A stretch of DNA of 13,236 nucleotides from JAIPEK01 sp041685935 (GTDB lineage Bacteria > Desulfobacterota > Desulfobacteria > Desulfobacterales > Desulfobacteraceae): positions 1-13,236 of the forward strand of contig JAWLES010000055.1 in NCBI GenBank assembly GCA_041685935.1, read 5' to 3'. The translations under genes were made by a program, and so were the position numbers. This document shows, piece by piece, positions 1 to 6,031 of this stretch. The notes beneath the pieces were generated by a model. That model searched no databases. It worked only from the letters and a program-made list of their open reading frames with translations, and was not told where the DNA came from. Within the stretch, counting starts at the first letter, position 1; every line of letters starts with the position of its first letter.

Positions 1-1609
1 TGAACTCATTGTCAATCCCACCATCGAACAGATTGCCGAAAGCGATATCGAACTTGTAGTGGCGGGTTCGAAGACCGGTGTGAACATGGTGGAAGCAGGC
101 GCCGGCTTCGTGCCTGAGTCTGAAATGCTGGACGCAATTTTCTTCGGTCACAAGGAGATGCAGCCGATCATCGATCTGCAGAACGAACTCAAGAAGGAAA
201 TCGGCAAAGCCAAACGGGAATTGCCTGAAATTATCACTGACGAGGCGCTTGCAGAAAAAGTAAAAACTGCCGCAGGCGACCGGATCAGCGAGTCTCTCCG
301 CATAAAGGAGAAAATGGCTCGGCAAAAAGCCATAGACAGCGTACGGAAAGAGATCACGGACTCCCTGTCTGAAATGTACCCTGAAAGAACAGGCGAAATT
401 AAGGGAATTTTCTCAAATCTTGTCAAGCAGATCAGCCGGGACATTGTTCTGAATGAAAAGCAGCGGATCGACGGAAGGCGTTTTGACGAGGTCAGATCCA
501 TCACCTGCGAAGCGGGCCTGCTGCCGAGAACCCACGGAAGCGCCCTTTTCACAAGGGGCGAGACACAGGTTATCGGAGCACTGACCCTTGGGTCGGGACT
601 TGACGAACAACGGGTGGAAACCCTGTCAGGGGATGAAACCAGACGGTTCATGCTCCACTACAATTTCCCGCCTTTTTCAGTGGGTGAGGTCAAACGTCCC
701 GGGGGACCCAGCAGGAGGGATATAGGCCACGGCAGCCTTGCAACCAAGGCTGTTGAAAAAATTCTGCCGCCGCCTGAAGAGTTTGAATACACGATCCGGT
801 TTGTGGGCGAAGTTCTTGAATCCAACGGCAGTTCGTCAATGGCAACCGTATGCGCTGCCAGCCTGGCTCTCATGGACGGAGGGGTTCCTGTAAAATCCCC
901 TGTTTCCGGCATCGCCATGGGGCTTGTGAAGGACGGGGACAATGTTGCCGTACTTTCCGACATCCTCGGTGATGAAGATCATTTCGGAGACATGGATTTC
1001 AAGGTGGCGGGCTCAAAGGACGGTGTTACAGCGCTGCAGATGGATATAAAGATCAAGGAGCTGTCCAGGGACGTGCTGGAAAAGGCTCTTAACCAGGCCA
1101 GGGAAGGAAGGCTCCATATCCTGGACCGGATGCTTGCCACCATTGACAACTCCAGAAGCGAGATCTCCCCTTACGCCCCGAAAATCATCCGGGTGGAAAT
1201 CAAGCCGGACAAGGTAAGGGAAATCATCGGCCCTGCAGGAAAAGTGATCCGGGCAATCCAGTCCGAGACCAACACCACCATCGAAATTGATGACGCGGGT
1301 GTTGTCAAGATCGCAGCGCAGAACGAAGAGGATGGAAATGCTGCGCTGGCCAGGGTGAAAGACATAGCCCTCGACCCTGAAGCAGGTGAGCTCTACGACG
1401 GCAAAGTTGTAAAAATCACTGACTTCGGCGCTTTTGTAAACATAAAGCCCAACGTTGACGGACTGGTGCATATCTCGGAACTTGCCAACCACAGGGTGAA
1501 AAAAGTCACGGACGTGGTTCAGGAGGGAGACATCATCAAGGTAAAAGTCCTTGACGTCTCCAAAGACGGGAAAATCAAGCTCAGCTACAAGGCTGCGAAC
1601 GACCAGTGA
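1..1609 (+). CDS. pnp: Polynucleotide phosphorylase (PNPase), 5'-truncated by the window
   Basis: Phosphorolytic 3'-to-5' exoribonuclease that releases nucleoside diphosphates from RNA; in most bacteria it is a trimer associated with RNA decay. The reading frame is open from base 2, so about 535 residues are visible, against roughly 700 for the full protein. The N-terminal part of the first RNase PH domain lies outside the window. In order: the end of RNase PH domain 1 (with VVAGS and FGH), the helical linker domain, the second RNase PH domain from about fragment residue 153 (RIDGRR, then FTRGETQ), a KH domain (about 394-455, GPAG loop) and an S1 domain (about 462-533, DFGAFV and GLVHISEL). 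The metal/catalytic residues of the GDEDHFGDMDFK motif are intact: Asp at 977-979, Asp at 995-997 and Lys at 1001-1003. The protein ends directly after S1, without the acidic tail found in some proteobacteria. Its stop overlaps the next gene. Confidence 0.97.
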   Translation, partial: ELIVNPTIEQIAESDIELVVAGSKTGVNMVEAGAGFVPESEMLDAIFFGHKEMQPIIDLQNELKKEIGKAKRELPEIITDEALAEKVKTAAGDRISESLRIKEKMARQKAIDSVRKEITDSLSEMYPERTGEIKGIFSNLVKQISRDIVLNEKQRIDGRRFDEVRSITCEAGLLPRTHGSALFTRGETQVIGALTLGSGLDEQRVETLSGDETRRFMLHYNFPPFSVGEVKRPGGPSRRDIGHGSLATKAVEKILPPPEEFEYTIRFVGEVLESNGSSSMATVCAASLALMDGGVPVKSPVSGIAMGLVKDGDNVAVLSDILGDEDHFGDMDFKVAGSKDGVTALQMDIKIKELSRDVLEKALNQAREGRLHILDRMLATIDNSRSEISPYAPKIIRVEIKPDKVREIIGPAGKVIRAIQSETNTTIEIDDAGVVKIAAQNEEDGNAALARVKDIALDPEAGELYDGKVVKITDFGAFVNIKPNVDGLVHISELANHRVKKVTDVVQEGDIIKVKVLDVSKDGKIKLSYKAANDQ

Positions 1610-2385
1610 CACCTGAAGAAAGGGTCCGCTTATGCCCCTTGGCAAGCGGGAGCAAAGGGAATTCGATATTCGTATCATGCGGAAACCTGTCGTTGCTTAT
1701 TGATGCGGGCCTTTCAGGTGTGGAAACAGAAAAACGGCTCAAGGCGTCGGGAATATCTCCTGACAGCCTTGACGCCATCGTGGTTACCCATGAACACTCC
1801 GACCATATCAAAGGGGTGGGCGTACTGAGCAGACGGTATCATATTCCGGTTTACATTAACAGGCAAACCTATGAAGCCGTCCCCAAAATCGGCAGGCTCG
1901 CCGGTGTTGAATTTTTTAACTGCGGTACTGCGTTTAATATCAACGGGGTGCGCATCGATCCGTTTACCACATCCCATGACGCTGCCGACCCTTCCGGCCT
2001 TACCCTCTCCTACGGGGATGCCAAAATAGGCATTGCAACAGACATGGGGGTGGCCACAGCACTGGTCAAACAGAGGCTGAAAGACTGCAGCCTTTTGTAC
2101 ATCGAATCAAACCACGACCCGGACATGCTCATCAAAGGCCCCTATCCATGGCCGCTCAAACAGAGGATCAGGGGACGCCAAGGCCATCTGTCAAACGAGG
2201 ATACAGGCCGCCTTTTAAAGGAGCTGGCAGGAAAAGAGCTCAAGCATGTAATCCTTGCCCACCTCAGCGAGAAAAACAATACTCCTGAAAAAGCCTATCA
2301 ATCAGCCTGCGCCGTACTCGAACCCCTGGGCATCGGCATTGACGTGGCCATGCCGCATGAGCCGGGCAGTGTTGTAAACCTGTAA
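1606..2385 (+). CDS. YycJ-type metallo-beta-lactamase-fold hydrolase
   Basis: 259 residues with the full metallo-beta-lactamase-fold signature: the LASGSKGNS opening, the THEHSDH metal motif (residues 61-67), His124 (TTSHD), Asp146 (IATDMG), IESNHD at 166-171 and the late LAHLSE motif (218-222). This combination, with QGHLSN at 192-197, is typical of the YycJ/WalJ (COG1235) branch. Members of this branch are putative phosphodiesterases or nucleases; in Gram-positive bacteria they are linked to the WalRK locus and mutation avoidance. The exact substrate here is unknown. The start is GTG at 1606, overlapping the pnp stop in a GTGA arrangement. No other start fits the conserved N-terminus, so translational coupling to pnp is likely. 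The gene ends six bases from the convergent minus-strand gene. The family assignment is firm; the reaction is not. Confidence 0.9.
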   Translation: MTPEERVRLCPLASGSKGNSIFVSCGNLSLLIDAGLSGVETEKRLKASGISPDSLDAIVVTHEHSDHIKGVGVLSRRYHIPVYINRQTYEAVPKIGRLAGVEFFNCGTAFNINGVRIDPFTTSHDAADPSGLTLSYGDAKIGIATDMGVATALVKQRLKDCSLLYIESNHDPDMLIKGPYPWPLKQRIRGRQGHLSNEDTGRLLKELAGKELKHVILAHLSEKNNTPEKAYQSACAVLEPLGIGIDVAMPHEPGSVVNL

Positions 2386-2391
2386 AACCGA

Positions 2392-2853
2392 TTACTGCAC
2401 CACGCTCACCAGCATTTCATTTGTTTTTTTCAGCCTGAAAATCAGTTTTTCAATAACCTTGTCCTTGATTTTTTCACGGATGTCGGAACGGAGTTTGTCA
2501 AGGAGCTTATGATCCACTACCATAACTATAACAGTGTCATTGGCGATCACACCGGTTATCCGTGTCGAGCCGGTTATAAAGGCAATCTCTCCGAAGAAAT
2601 CCCCTGGAAATATCCGTGTGATCGGAACCGCGTCATCACCCTTGGTTACACTCACGGTCCCGGAAAGCAGTATAAAAAAGGCTTTCCCCATCCCCCCTTC
2701 ATTTATGACGTACTCCCCCTGTTCGTAAACAAACAGGCTTGAATGTACATCAACAAGGGTTTCGAGCTCTTCCCTGGAAAACGCATCAAAAAAATCCAGC
2801 CGGCTCATGATATCAAGGATCTGTCCCTCTTTCAAATGCGCAACTTTTTTCAA
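2392..2853 (-). CDS. Stand-alone cyclic-nucleotide-binding (Crp-type) domain protein
   Basis: 153 residues holding one cNMP-binding beta-roll and little else. After an N-terminal helix, the domain runs from about residue 20 (LDFFDAFSREEL) through LLSGTVSV (62-69) to the phosphate-binding cassette GDFFGEIAFITGSTR (84-98). The ribose-contacting Glu89 and phosphate-contacting Arg98 are both present with the spacing seen in PKA-type cassettes, so real cAMP or cGMP binding is possible. The C-terminus (115-147) is a charged helix pair with no DNA-binding HTH, so this is not a complete Crp/Fnr regulator. It is more likely a soluble sensor or adaptor subunit. The start is TTG, supported by a strong AGGAGG eight bases upstream and by the lack of a better upstream start. 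Its partner is unknown; no adenylate cyclase is visible in the window. Confidence 0.85.
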   Translation of the reverse strand: MKKVAHLKEGQILDIMSRLDFFDAFSREELETLVDVHSSLFVYEQGEYVINEGGMGKAFFILLSGTVSVTKGDDAVPITRIFPGDFFGEIAFITGSTRITGVIANDTVIVMVVDHKLLDKLRSDIREKIKDKVIEKLIFRLKKTNEMLVSVVQ

Positions 2854-2861
2854 AATCCGTC

Positions 2862-2869
2862 CCTCCTGA
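2862..2869 (-). promoter_or_regulatory. Strong ribosome binding site for a TTG-start gene
   Basis: On the minus strand AGGAGGG lies about eight bases before the TTG at 2853. This near-perfect Shine-Dalgarno sequence decides the rare TTG start of the cyclic-nucleotide-binding protein. Confidence 0.6.
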
Positions 2870-2914
2870 TGAACGAGGCTTTCCTTTTGAAATTCAATCC
2901 ATAAATCATCATAT

Positions 2915-2955
2915 AAAAAATCTCACCCGCAGGCAATTATTATTACTTTGCCGGG
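2915..2955 (-). terminator. Possible Rho-independent terminator after the small minus-strand gene
   Basis: On the minus strand CCCG-GCAA (2955-2948) can pair with TTGC (2936-2933) and CGGG (2929-2926) around an 11-base loop. Three unpaired bases (2930-2932) interrupt one arm. Five bases later comes a run of six T (2920-2915). It lies just downstream of the 83-residue protein gene. The bulge and the gap before the T-run make it imperfect. Confidence 0.4.
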
Positions 2956-2964
2956 AAATCCTAT

Positions 2965-3216
2965 TCACCGATCCTTTAAAAACAGATGGTGATATTCGTG
3001 TTCGGATATATGCTTTTTTAAAAATTTATGGATAAAATCATAGATCTCTTCCAGTTCGCTGCCGGAGAGACGTTTCAAAAGTGTCTCCATGAAAGTGTCC
3101 TCTGAAAATTTCTGCAGATAAAACTGCACCGTCTCTTCATCAGTGGGTCTGTCCATCCCGAAAGCGCCGAGCCCTTTGTAGTTGTGGATAAACCTGTGGG
3201 TGTCATGGTTTTTCAT
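2965..3216 (-). CDS. Small conserved-looking cytoplasmic protein of unknown function
   Basis: An 83-residue soluble protein with no signal peptide or membrane segment. It begins with a His-rich stretch (HDTHRFIHNY), then GLGAFGMDRPTDEETV, and then alternating amphipathic helices with many acidic and Leu/Ile positions, ending HHLFLKDR. The GMDRPTDEETV block and the regular helix pattern look like a conserved compact domain. I have a faint memory of similar short 'cytoplasmic proteins' in delta-proteobacterial genomes but cannot name a family. The ATG at 3216 was chosen; an AGGCGG lies only three bases upstream of it. A TTG at 3249 would add eleven basic residues and has poor ribosome-binding support. 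It sits between the divergent thioesterase and the cNMP-binding gene, possibly transcribed toward the latter. Function is not assigned. Confidence 0.65.
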   Translation of the reverse strand: MKNHDTHRFIHNYKGLGAFGMDRPTDEETVQFYLQKFSEDTFMETLLKRLSGSELEEIYDFIHKFLKKHISEHEYHHLFLKDR

Positions 3217-3249
3217 AATCCGCCTGTTTGTGCCGTATCTGTTTTTCAA

Positions 3250-3496
3250 TTAAATTCCGGGCAGTGCTGCAGGCATTCGCCAAGCCGGAGACAAATCAGG
3301 CCGGCAAGCCTTTGCCCTTTCCTGTGCCCGGAAGAATATATCATTTATCAAGAGTGTACTTCAGAATACGTGTTTTCTTTTAATGGATAAAGGAAAAAAT
3401 ATTTTCCGGCTTGACTGGTTTGCCCGAATCGATTACTTGTGTGGAAAAGAAACCACTTACACAAAACACAATGATGTGACTGCAAAAAGGCTTCAT
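3250..3496. other. Intergenic region between divergent genes
   Basis: About 250 bases separate the small minus-strand protein from the chosen thioesterase start. The region holds a 9-bp inverted repeat (3255-3263 and 3325-3333) with several shorter GC-rich pairings inside it, followed by an AT-rich stretch (about 3334-3382). I see no convincing -35/-10 pair. A continuous reading frame runs from 3383 into the thioesterase. Its first 38 codons are not typical of the family and lack a ribosome binding site, so I treat them as leader. Confidence 0.4.
3255..3333. repeat. Inverted repeat pair, 9-bp perfect arms
   Basis: TTCCGGGCA at 3255-3263 is perfectly complementary in reverse to TGCCCGGAA at 3325-3333, with 61 bases between the arms. 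Inside are GCCGG/CCGGC and GGCAA/TTGCC pairs, so the segment could fold into a branched structure if transcribed. No recognised RNA family fits it. Confidence 0.4.
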
Positions 3497-3925
3497 ATGG
3501 AAAATTTGCCCAACATGCCTGAGCATATATTCCCTTTCAGGGTGCCGCTGAGTCTCATAGATACAGGGGGTGTGGTATACAACGGCAGATATTTTGATAT
3601 TTACAACCAGGCAAGGGATGAGCACATGAGAGACTGCGGGTATCCGTATACCCGGCTGAACAGTGAAGCGGAATGCCACCTGGCTGTGGTTGATGCCGCC
3701 ATACAGTACAAACTTCCGGTGTTCTACGATGATCTTGTCGAAATTGTCACAGGAATCGACAGGATAGGGTCCAGCAGCATCACATTTAACCAGGCCATGT
3801 ACAAAAACGGCAAGGAGCTTCTCTGCAACCGGGCCAGGTTCGTCATGGTATGCACCGGCGCAGGTTTTACCGCCAGAAAAATTCCCAAGGACCTTATCCT
3901 GGCACTTGAAAAAGGCCCATACTGA
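3497..3925 (+). CDS. Hotdog-fold acyl-CoA thioesterase (4HBT / YbgC-like)
   Basis: 142 residues, the usual size for this family, which hydrolyses acyl-CoA thioesters. The signature is the block RVPLSLIDTGGVVYNGRY (15-32) leading into the long central helix FDIYNQARDEHMRD (33-46), followed by the beta strands VDAAIQYKLPVFYDDLVEI and SSSITFNQAMY. Asp22 aligns with the catalytic Asp of YbgC and 4-hydroxybenzoyl-CoA thioesterases. The position that is often His in YbgC (VVYH) is Asn29 here. The ATG at 3497 is preferred because AAAAAGG lies six bases upstream and the family begins near here; the same frame is open back to an ATG at 3383 without ribosome-binding support. No tol-pal genes follow, so this is not the tol-pal ybgC. 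The physiological substrate is unknown. It ends in a short palindrome and faces the signalling operon tail to tail. Confidence 0.85.
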   Translation: MENLPNMPEHIFPFRVPLSLIDTGGVVYNGRYFDIYNQARDEHMRDCGYPYTRLNSEAECHLAVVDAAIQYKLPVFYDDLVEIVTGIDRIGSSSITFNQAMYKNGKELLCNRARFVMVCTGAGFTARKIPKDLILALEKGPY

Positions 3926-3938
3926 TCAGTATTTTATA
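3919..3938. terminator. Short perfect palindrome between convergent genes, weak terminator candidate
   Basis: ATACTGATCAGTAT (3919-3932) is a perfect 14-base palindrome that includes the thioesterase stop codon. It is followed on the plus strand by TTTATAA. It can form only a five-pair AT-rich hairpin with a GATC loop, so termination would be weak. Confidence 0.25.
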
Positions 3939-3956
3939 ATCAAGGGGCTGTATATA

Positions 3957-4844
3957 TTATTTCCGGATAAATTTGCTGATCTGATCCCTTTTGACATGCC
4001 AGGCACCTTCTGAATCCTTAAAGCCTTCAATAAACCCTGAGCGCAAAAAACGCCTGATTTTAGGGGAGGCAAGGCCGGACATGGCTGCGAACTCCTTGAC
4101 CGAAACGCATCCGGCAAGCATGTCCGCGCTGAGTTCAGGGGATTTGACGGAATAGCCATTGTTCTTTCCCCCGGTTTTCACAACCTGGATCTTGGAAAGC
4201 TCCTGTTCGGGAATATGCCATTGTTTGGGGCTGACCATGGTTCCGCTTAAAAATCCGGTTTTGAGAAAGCGCCTGATTTTAATCTCTGCCATGCCTGTTT
4301 TTTCAGCAAACGATTTCACGGTAAGCATACCGTCAGGCACTTCAACCCAAGGCTGATGGTCTTCCCGGAAATCCTCCTCAACTTTGGATATGCAGGCCTC
4401 TATATAAAAATTCCCTTTCCCGGTCTGAAAGGGAACAATGATCACGGGCTCCCCTTTCATTCCTTCCGGAATGTCAGGCCGGGAAGTTCCGGTGGAAGGG
4501 ACGGCAACATCAAAAAAAAACCCCTTTTGGGACAATGTGGCTTTGGCACCCCCGGATATCATATTGGTGAGCTCTCCAACCGCATCCGACATATTCGGAA
4601 GTGACTCATCCGCAGGAGCATCCGCAATATTCGAAAGTATTTCGTTAATACAGGTCCGCGTAAAACTGATAATGAAAAAACCGTTTATACCGTGGCCGTT
4701 CAGCCCGATAAAGCCGTGAATATCCCCTTTTCCGAAGGAGCTCCTGCGGACTCCCGGCTTTCCGGGAACCGCTTTGATCCCGGCCATTGTGTTCAGCACA
4801 TTGATTGCGGAGTTGATAAAAGGATTGATATAATCAACATTCAT
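3957..4844 (-). CDS. CheX-like phosphatase domain fused to two tandem helix-turn-helix units
   Basis: 295 residues in two parts. Residues 1-155 form a CheX-type domain: the opening NPFINSAINVLNTMAG, the beta region GDIHGFIGLNGHG and GFFIISFT, then the helix DAVGELTNMISGGAK. That helix carries the ExxN pair (Glu91, Asn94) used by CheC/CheX/FliY phosphatases to remove phosphate from CheY-P. After a linker come two copies of a roughly 46-residue unit, LTVKSFAEKTGM... (174-219) and VSVKEFAAMSGL... (247-292). By eye about 20 of 46 positions are identical, including KIRRFL and the WH pair. The units resemble the excisionase/MerR-like winged HTH (HTH_17 type). The gene is last in the operon, 35 bases after the CheY-TPR gene, which is its obvious candidate substrate. 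The ATG at 4844 has only a weak GGA upstream. The phosphatase call is good; DNA binding is inferred from motif resemblance. Confidence 0.85.
   Translation of the reverse strand: MNVDYINPFINSAINVLNTMAGIKAVPGKPGVRRSSFGKGDIHGFIGLNGHGINGFFIISFTRTCINEILSNIADAPADESLPNMSDAVGELTNMISGGAKATLSQKGFFFDVAVPSTGTSRPDIPEGMKGEPVIIVPFQTGKGNFYIEACISKVEEDFREDHQPWVEVPDGMLTVKSFAEKTGMAEIKIRRFLKTGFLSGTMVSPKQWHIPEQELSKIQVVKTGGKNNGYSVKSPELSADMLAGCVSVKEFAAMSGLASPKIRRFLRSGFIEGFKDSEGAWHVKRDQISKFIRK
3969..4325 (-). repeat. Tandem HTH coding repeat
   Basis: The two HTH units of the CheX fusion are encoded at 4188-4325 and 3969-4106. They share the 12-base identical stretch CGCCTGATTTTA (plus-strand view, 4270-4281 and 4051-4062) over the KIRRF codons. 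The pattern indicates an internal duplication that has since diverged. Confidence 0.7.
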
Positions 4845-4879
4845 ATCCGGAGGCTTTTAAAAAGATTTTTGGTAGCTTG

Positions 4880-6031
4880 TCAAGTGTTCTTTTTCCTCAG
4901 CTCAAGTGCTGTCTCATTGCCGGGGTCGATCTGCAGAATTTGGTTGAGCACGTCATCAGCCATAAAAACACGCTTCTGATGATAGTAAATCCTTGCCAGC
5001 TGGAGTTTTGCATCTATATTCTCCTCTGTGTTCTCATCCACTTTCCTGAACTGGGTCTGGGCATTTTTCAGGTCTCCTGCCTTCATATACGCGACACCGA
5101 GCTTATACATAAGGTCGTACCGCTCAGGCTGCTCTTTCAGGTAACTTTCCAGAAGCTTTCTCGCCTTTGCATATTCACGGTTCTGAATATATATGGCAAT
5201 AATCTCCTCTCTTGACATGTCCGAATCAGCGGACCTCTGTATGGCTTTGTCAAAAAGCTTGGAAGCCTGGTCGGTTTTTCCTTTCCGCATGAGCTGTTCA
5301 CCGAGCTCGATTGCCTGCGGCACGGCACGCGGGCTTATGGAGACCGCCTCCATAAAATAACGGTTCGCACTGTCAAGGTCGTTCCTGTTCCTGTAAAGAT
5401 CCCCGAGCTGATACCGGGCAACCGCATCATCCTTGTTCACGGCAACCGCTTTTTTCAGGCATTTTTCAGCGATGCTCTCCTTGTTGATTTTCAAATGAAG
5501 ATCCGCCATTTTACGCAGAATCCGGGAGGCATTGGGTCTTTTGGTCAATGCCTGCCTTACCTGCTCGATTGCCTGGGTGTAATCGTCAGCCTCCTCGAAA
5601 TCCCTGGCCCTGTAAAGACAGAGGGTGACCTCGTCCGGGTTGTTGGCATTGTTCACCACCTGCCTTACTTTGGCGTCCAGGGCTTTCATGGTCAAAGGTT
5701 TCAGAAGATAGGCATCGATTTCCGATTCAGCCACCTCCACAACCACATCCTTCTCGGATTCAGCCGTTATCATTATCACTGGCATATCCCGCATATCCCG
5801 ATTCTCCCGGATCCGGTTGAGAAGCTCAATACCGTTAAGCACGGGCATATTCCAGTCCACGACTGCAATATCCACAGGTGTTGACTGGAGAAGATTCCAG
5901 GCCTCCTCTCCGTTCTCGGCATGCCGTATGGTCTTTCCGAGGCCGAGCTGCTTGAACATGTTTCTAACGGTTCTGCGCATGCTCTGCATGTCGTCTACAA
6001 TGAGGACGGACATGGTCTCAAGGTCTATCAT
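4880..6031 (-). CDS. CheY-like response regulator receiver fused to TPR repeats
   Basis: 383 residues. The N-terminal receiver (about 7-125) is close to CheY in style: DDMQSMRRTVRNMFKQLG and VVDWNMPVLNGIELL. It has the acidic pair Asp13-Asp14, phospho-acceptor Asp59, Thr89 and Lys111 (LLKP), so it should be phosphorylatable. From about residue 130 to the end lie roughly seven tetratricopeptide repeats, for example LGDLYRNRNDLDSANRYF and LGVAYMKAGDLKNAQTQF, giving a protein-binding superhelix rather than a DNA-binding output. The ATG abuts the TAA stop of the kinase gene with no gap, and GAGGAG lies nine bases upstream, so the two are probably translated together. The likely phosphate donor is the neighbouring kinase Hpt domain, and the likely phosphatase is the CheX fusion encoded downstream. 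The TPR partner is unknown; the FapA-like protein is one candidate. Confidence 0.95.
   Translation of the reverse strand: MIDLETMSVLIVDDMQSMRRTVRNMFKQLGLGKTIRHAENGEEAWNLLQSTPVDIAVVDWNMPVLNGIELLNRIRENRDMRDMPVIMITAESEKDVVVEVAESEIDAYLLKPLTMKALDAKVRQVVNNANNPDEVTLCLYRARDFEEADDYTQAIEQVRQALTKRPNASRILRKMADLHLKINKESIAEKCLKKAVAVNKDDAVARYQLGDLYRNRNDLDSANRYFMEAVSISPRAVPQAIELGEQLMRKGKTDQASKLFDKAIQRSADSDMSREEIIAIYIQNREYAKARKLLESYLKEQPERYDLMYKLGVAYMKAGDLKNAQTQFRKVDENTEENIDAKLQLARIYYHQKRVFMADDVLNQILQIDPGNETALELRKKNT

Noticed and set aside
1013..1678. Minus-strand reading frame of 221 codons opposite pnp
   Set aside because: It covers the conserved RNase PH, KH and S1 coding sequence in the antisense direction, and its translation shows no domain logic.
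3437..3464. Imperfect inverted repeat with TTGT/ACAA and GTGG/CCAC arms upstream of the thioesterase
   Set aside because: A four-base bulge is needed and the arms are short, so it is within what chance gives in an AT-rich leader.
3383..3496. N-terminal extension of the thioesterase from an ATG at 3383
   Set aside because: No ribosome binding site precedes it and the 38 residues do not resemble the family. The ATG at 3497 has a good ribosome binding site and gives the usual length.
3957..4844. Idea that the double-HTH protein is a phage excisionase or mobile-element remnant
   Set aside because: No integrase, attachment site or phage gene is nearby, and the HTH units are fused to a chromosomal-type CheX domain at the end of a signalling operon.
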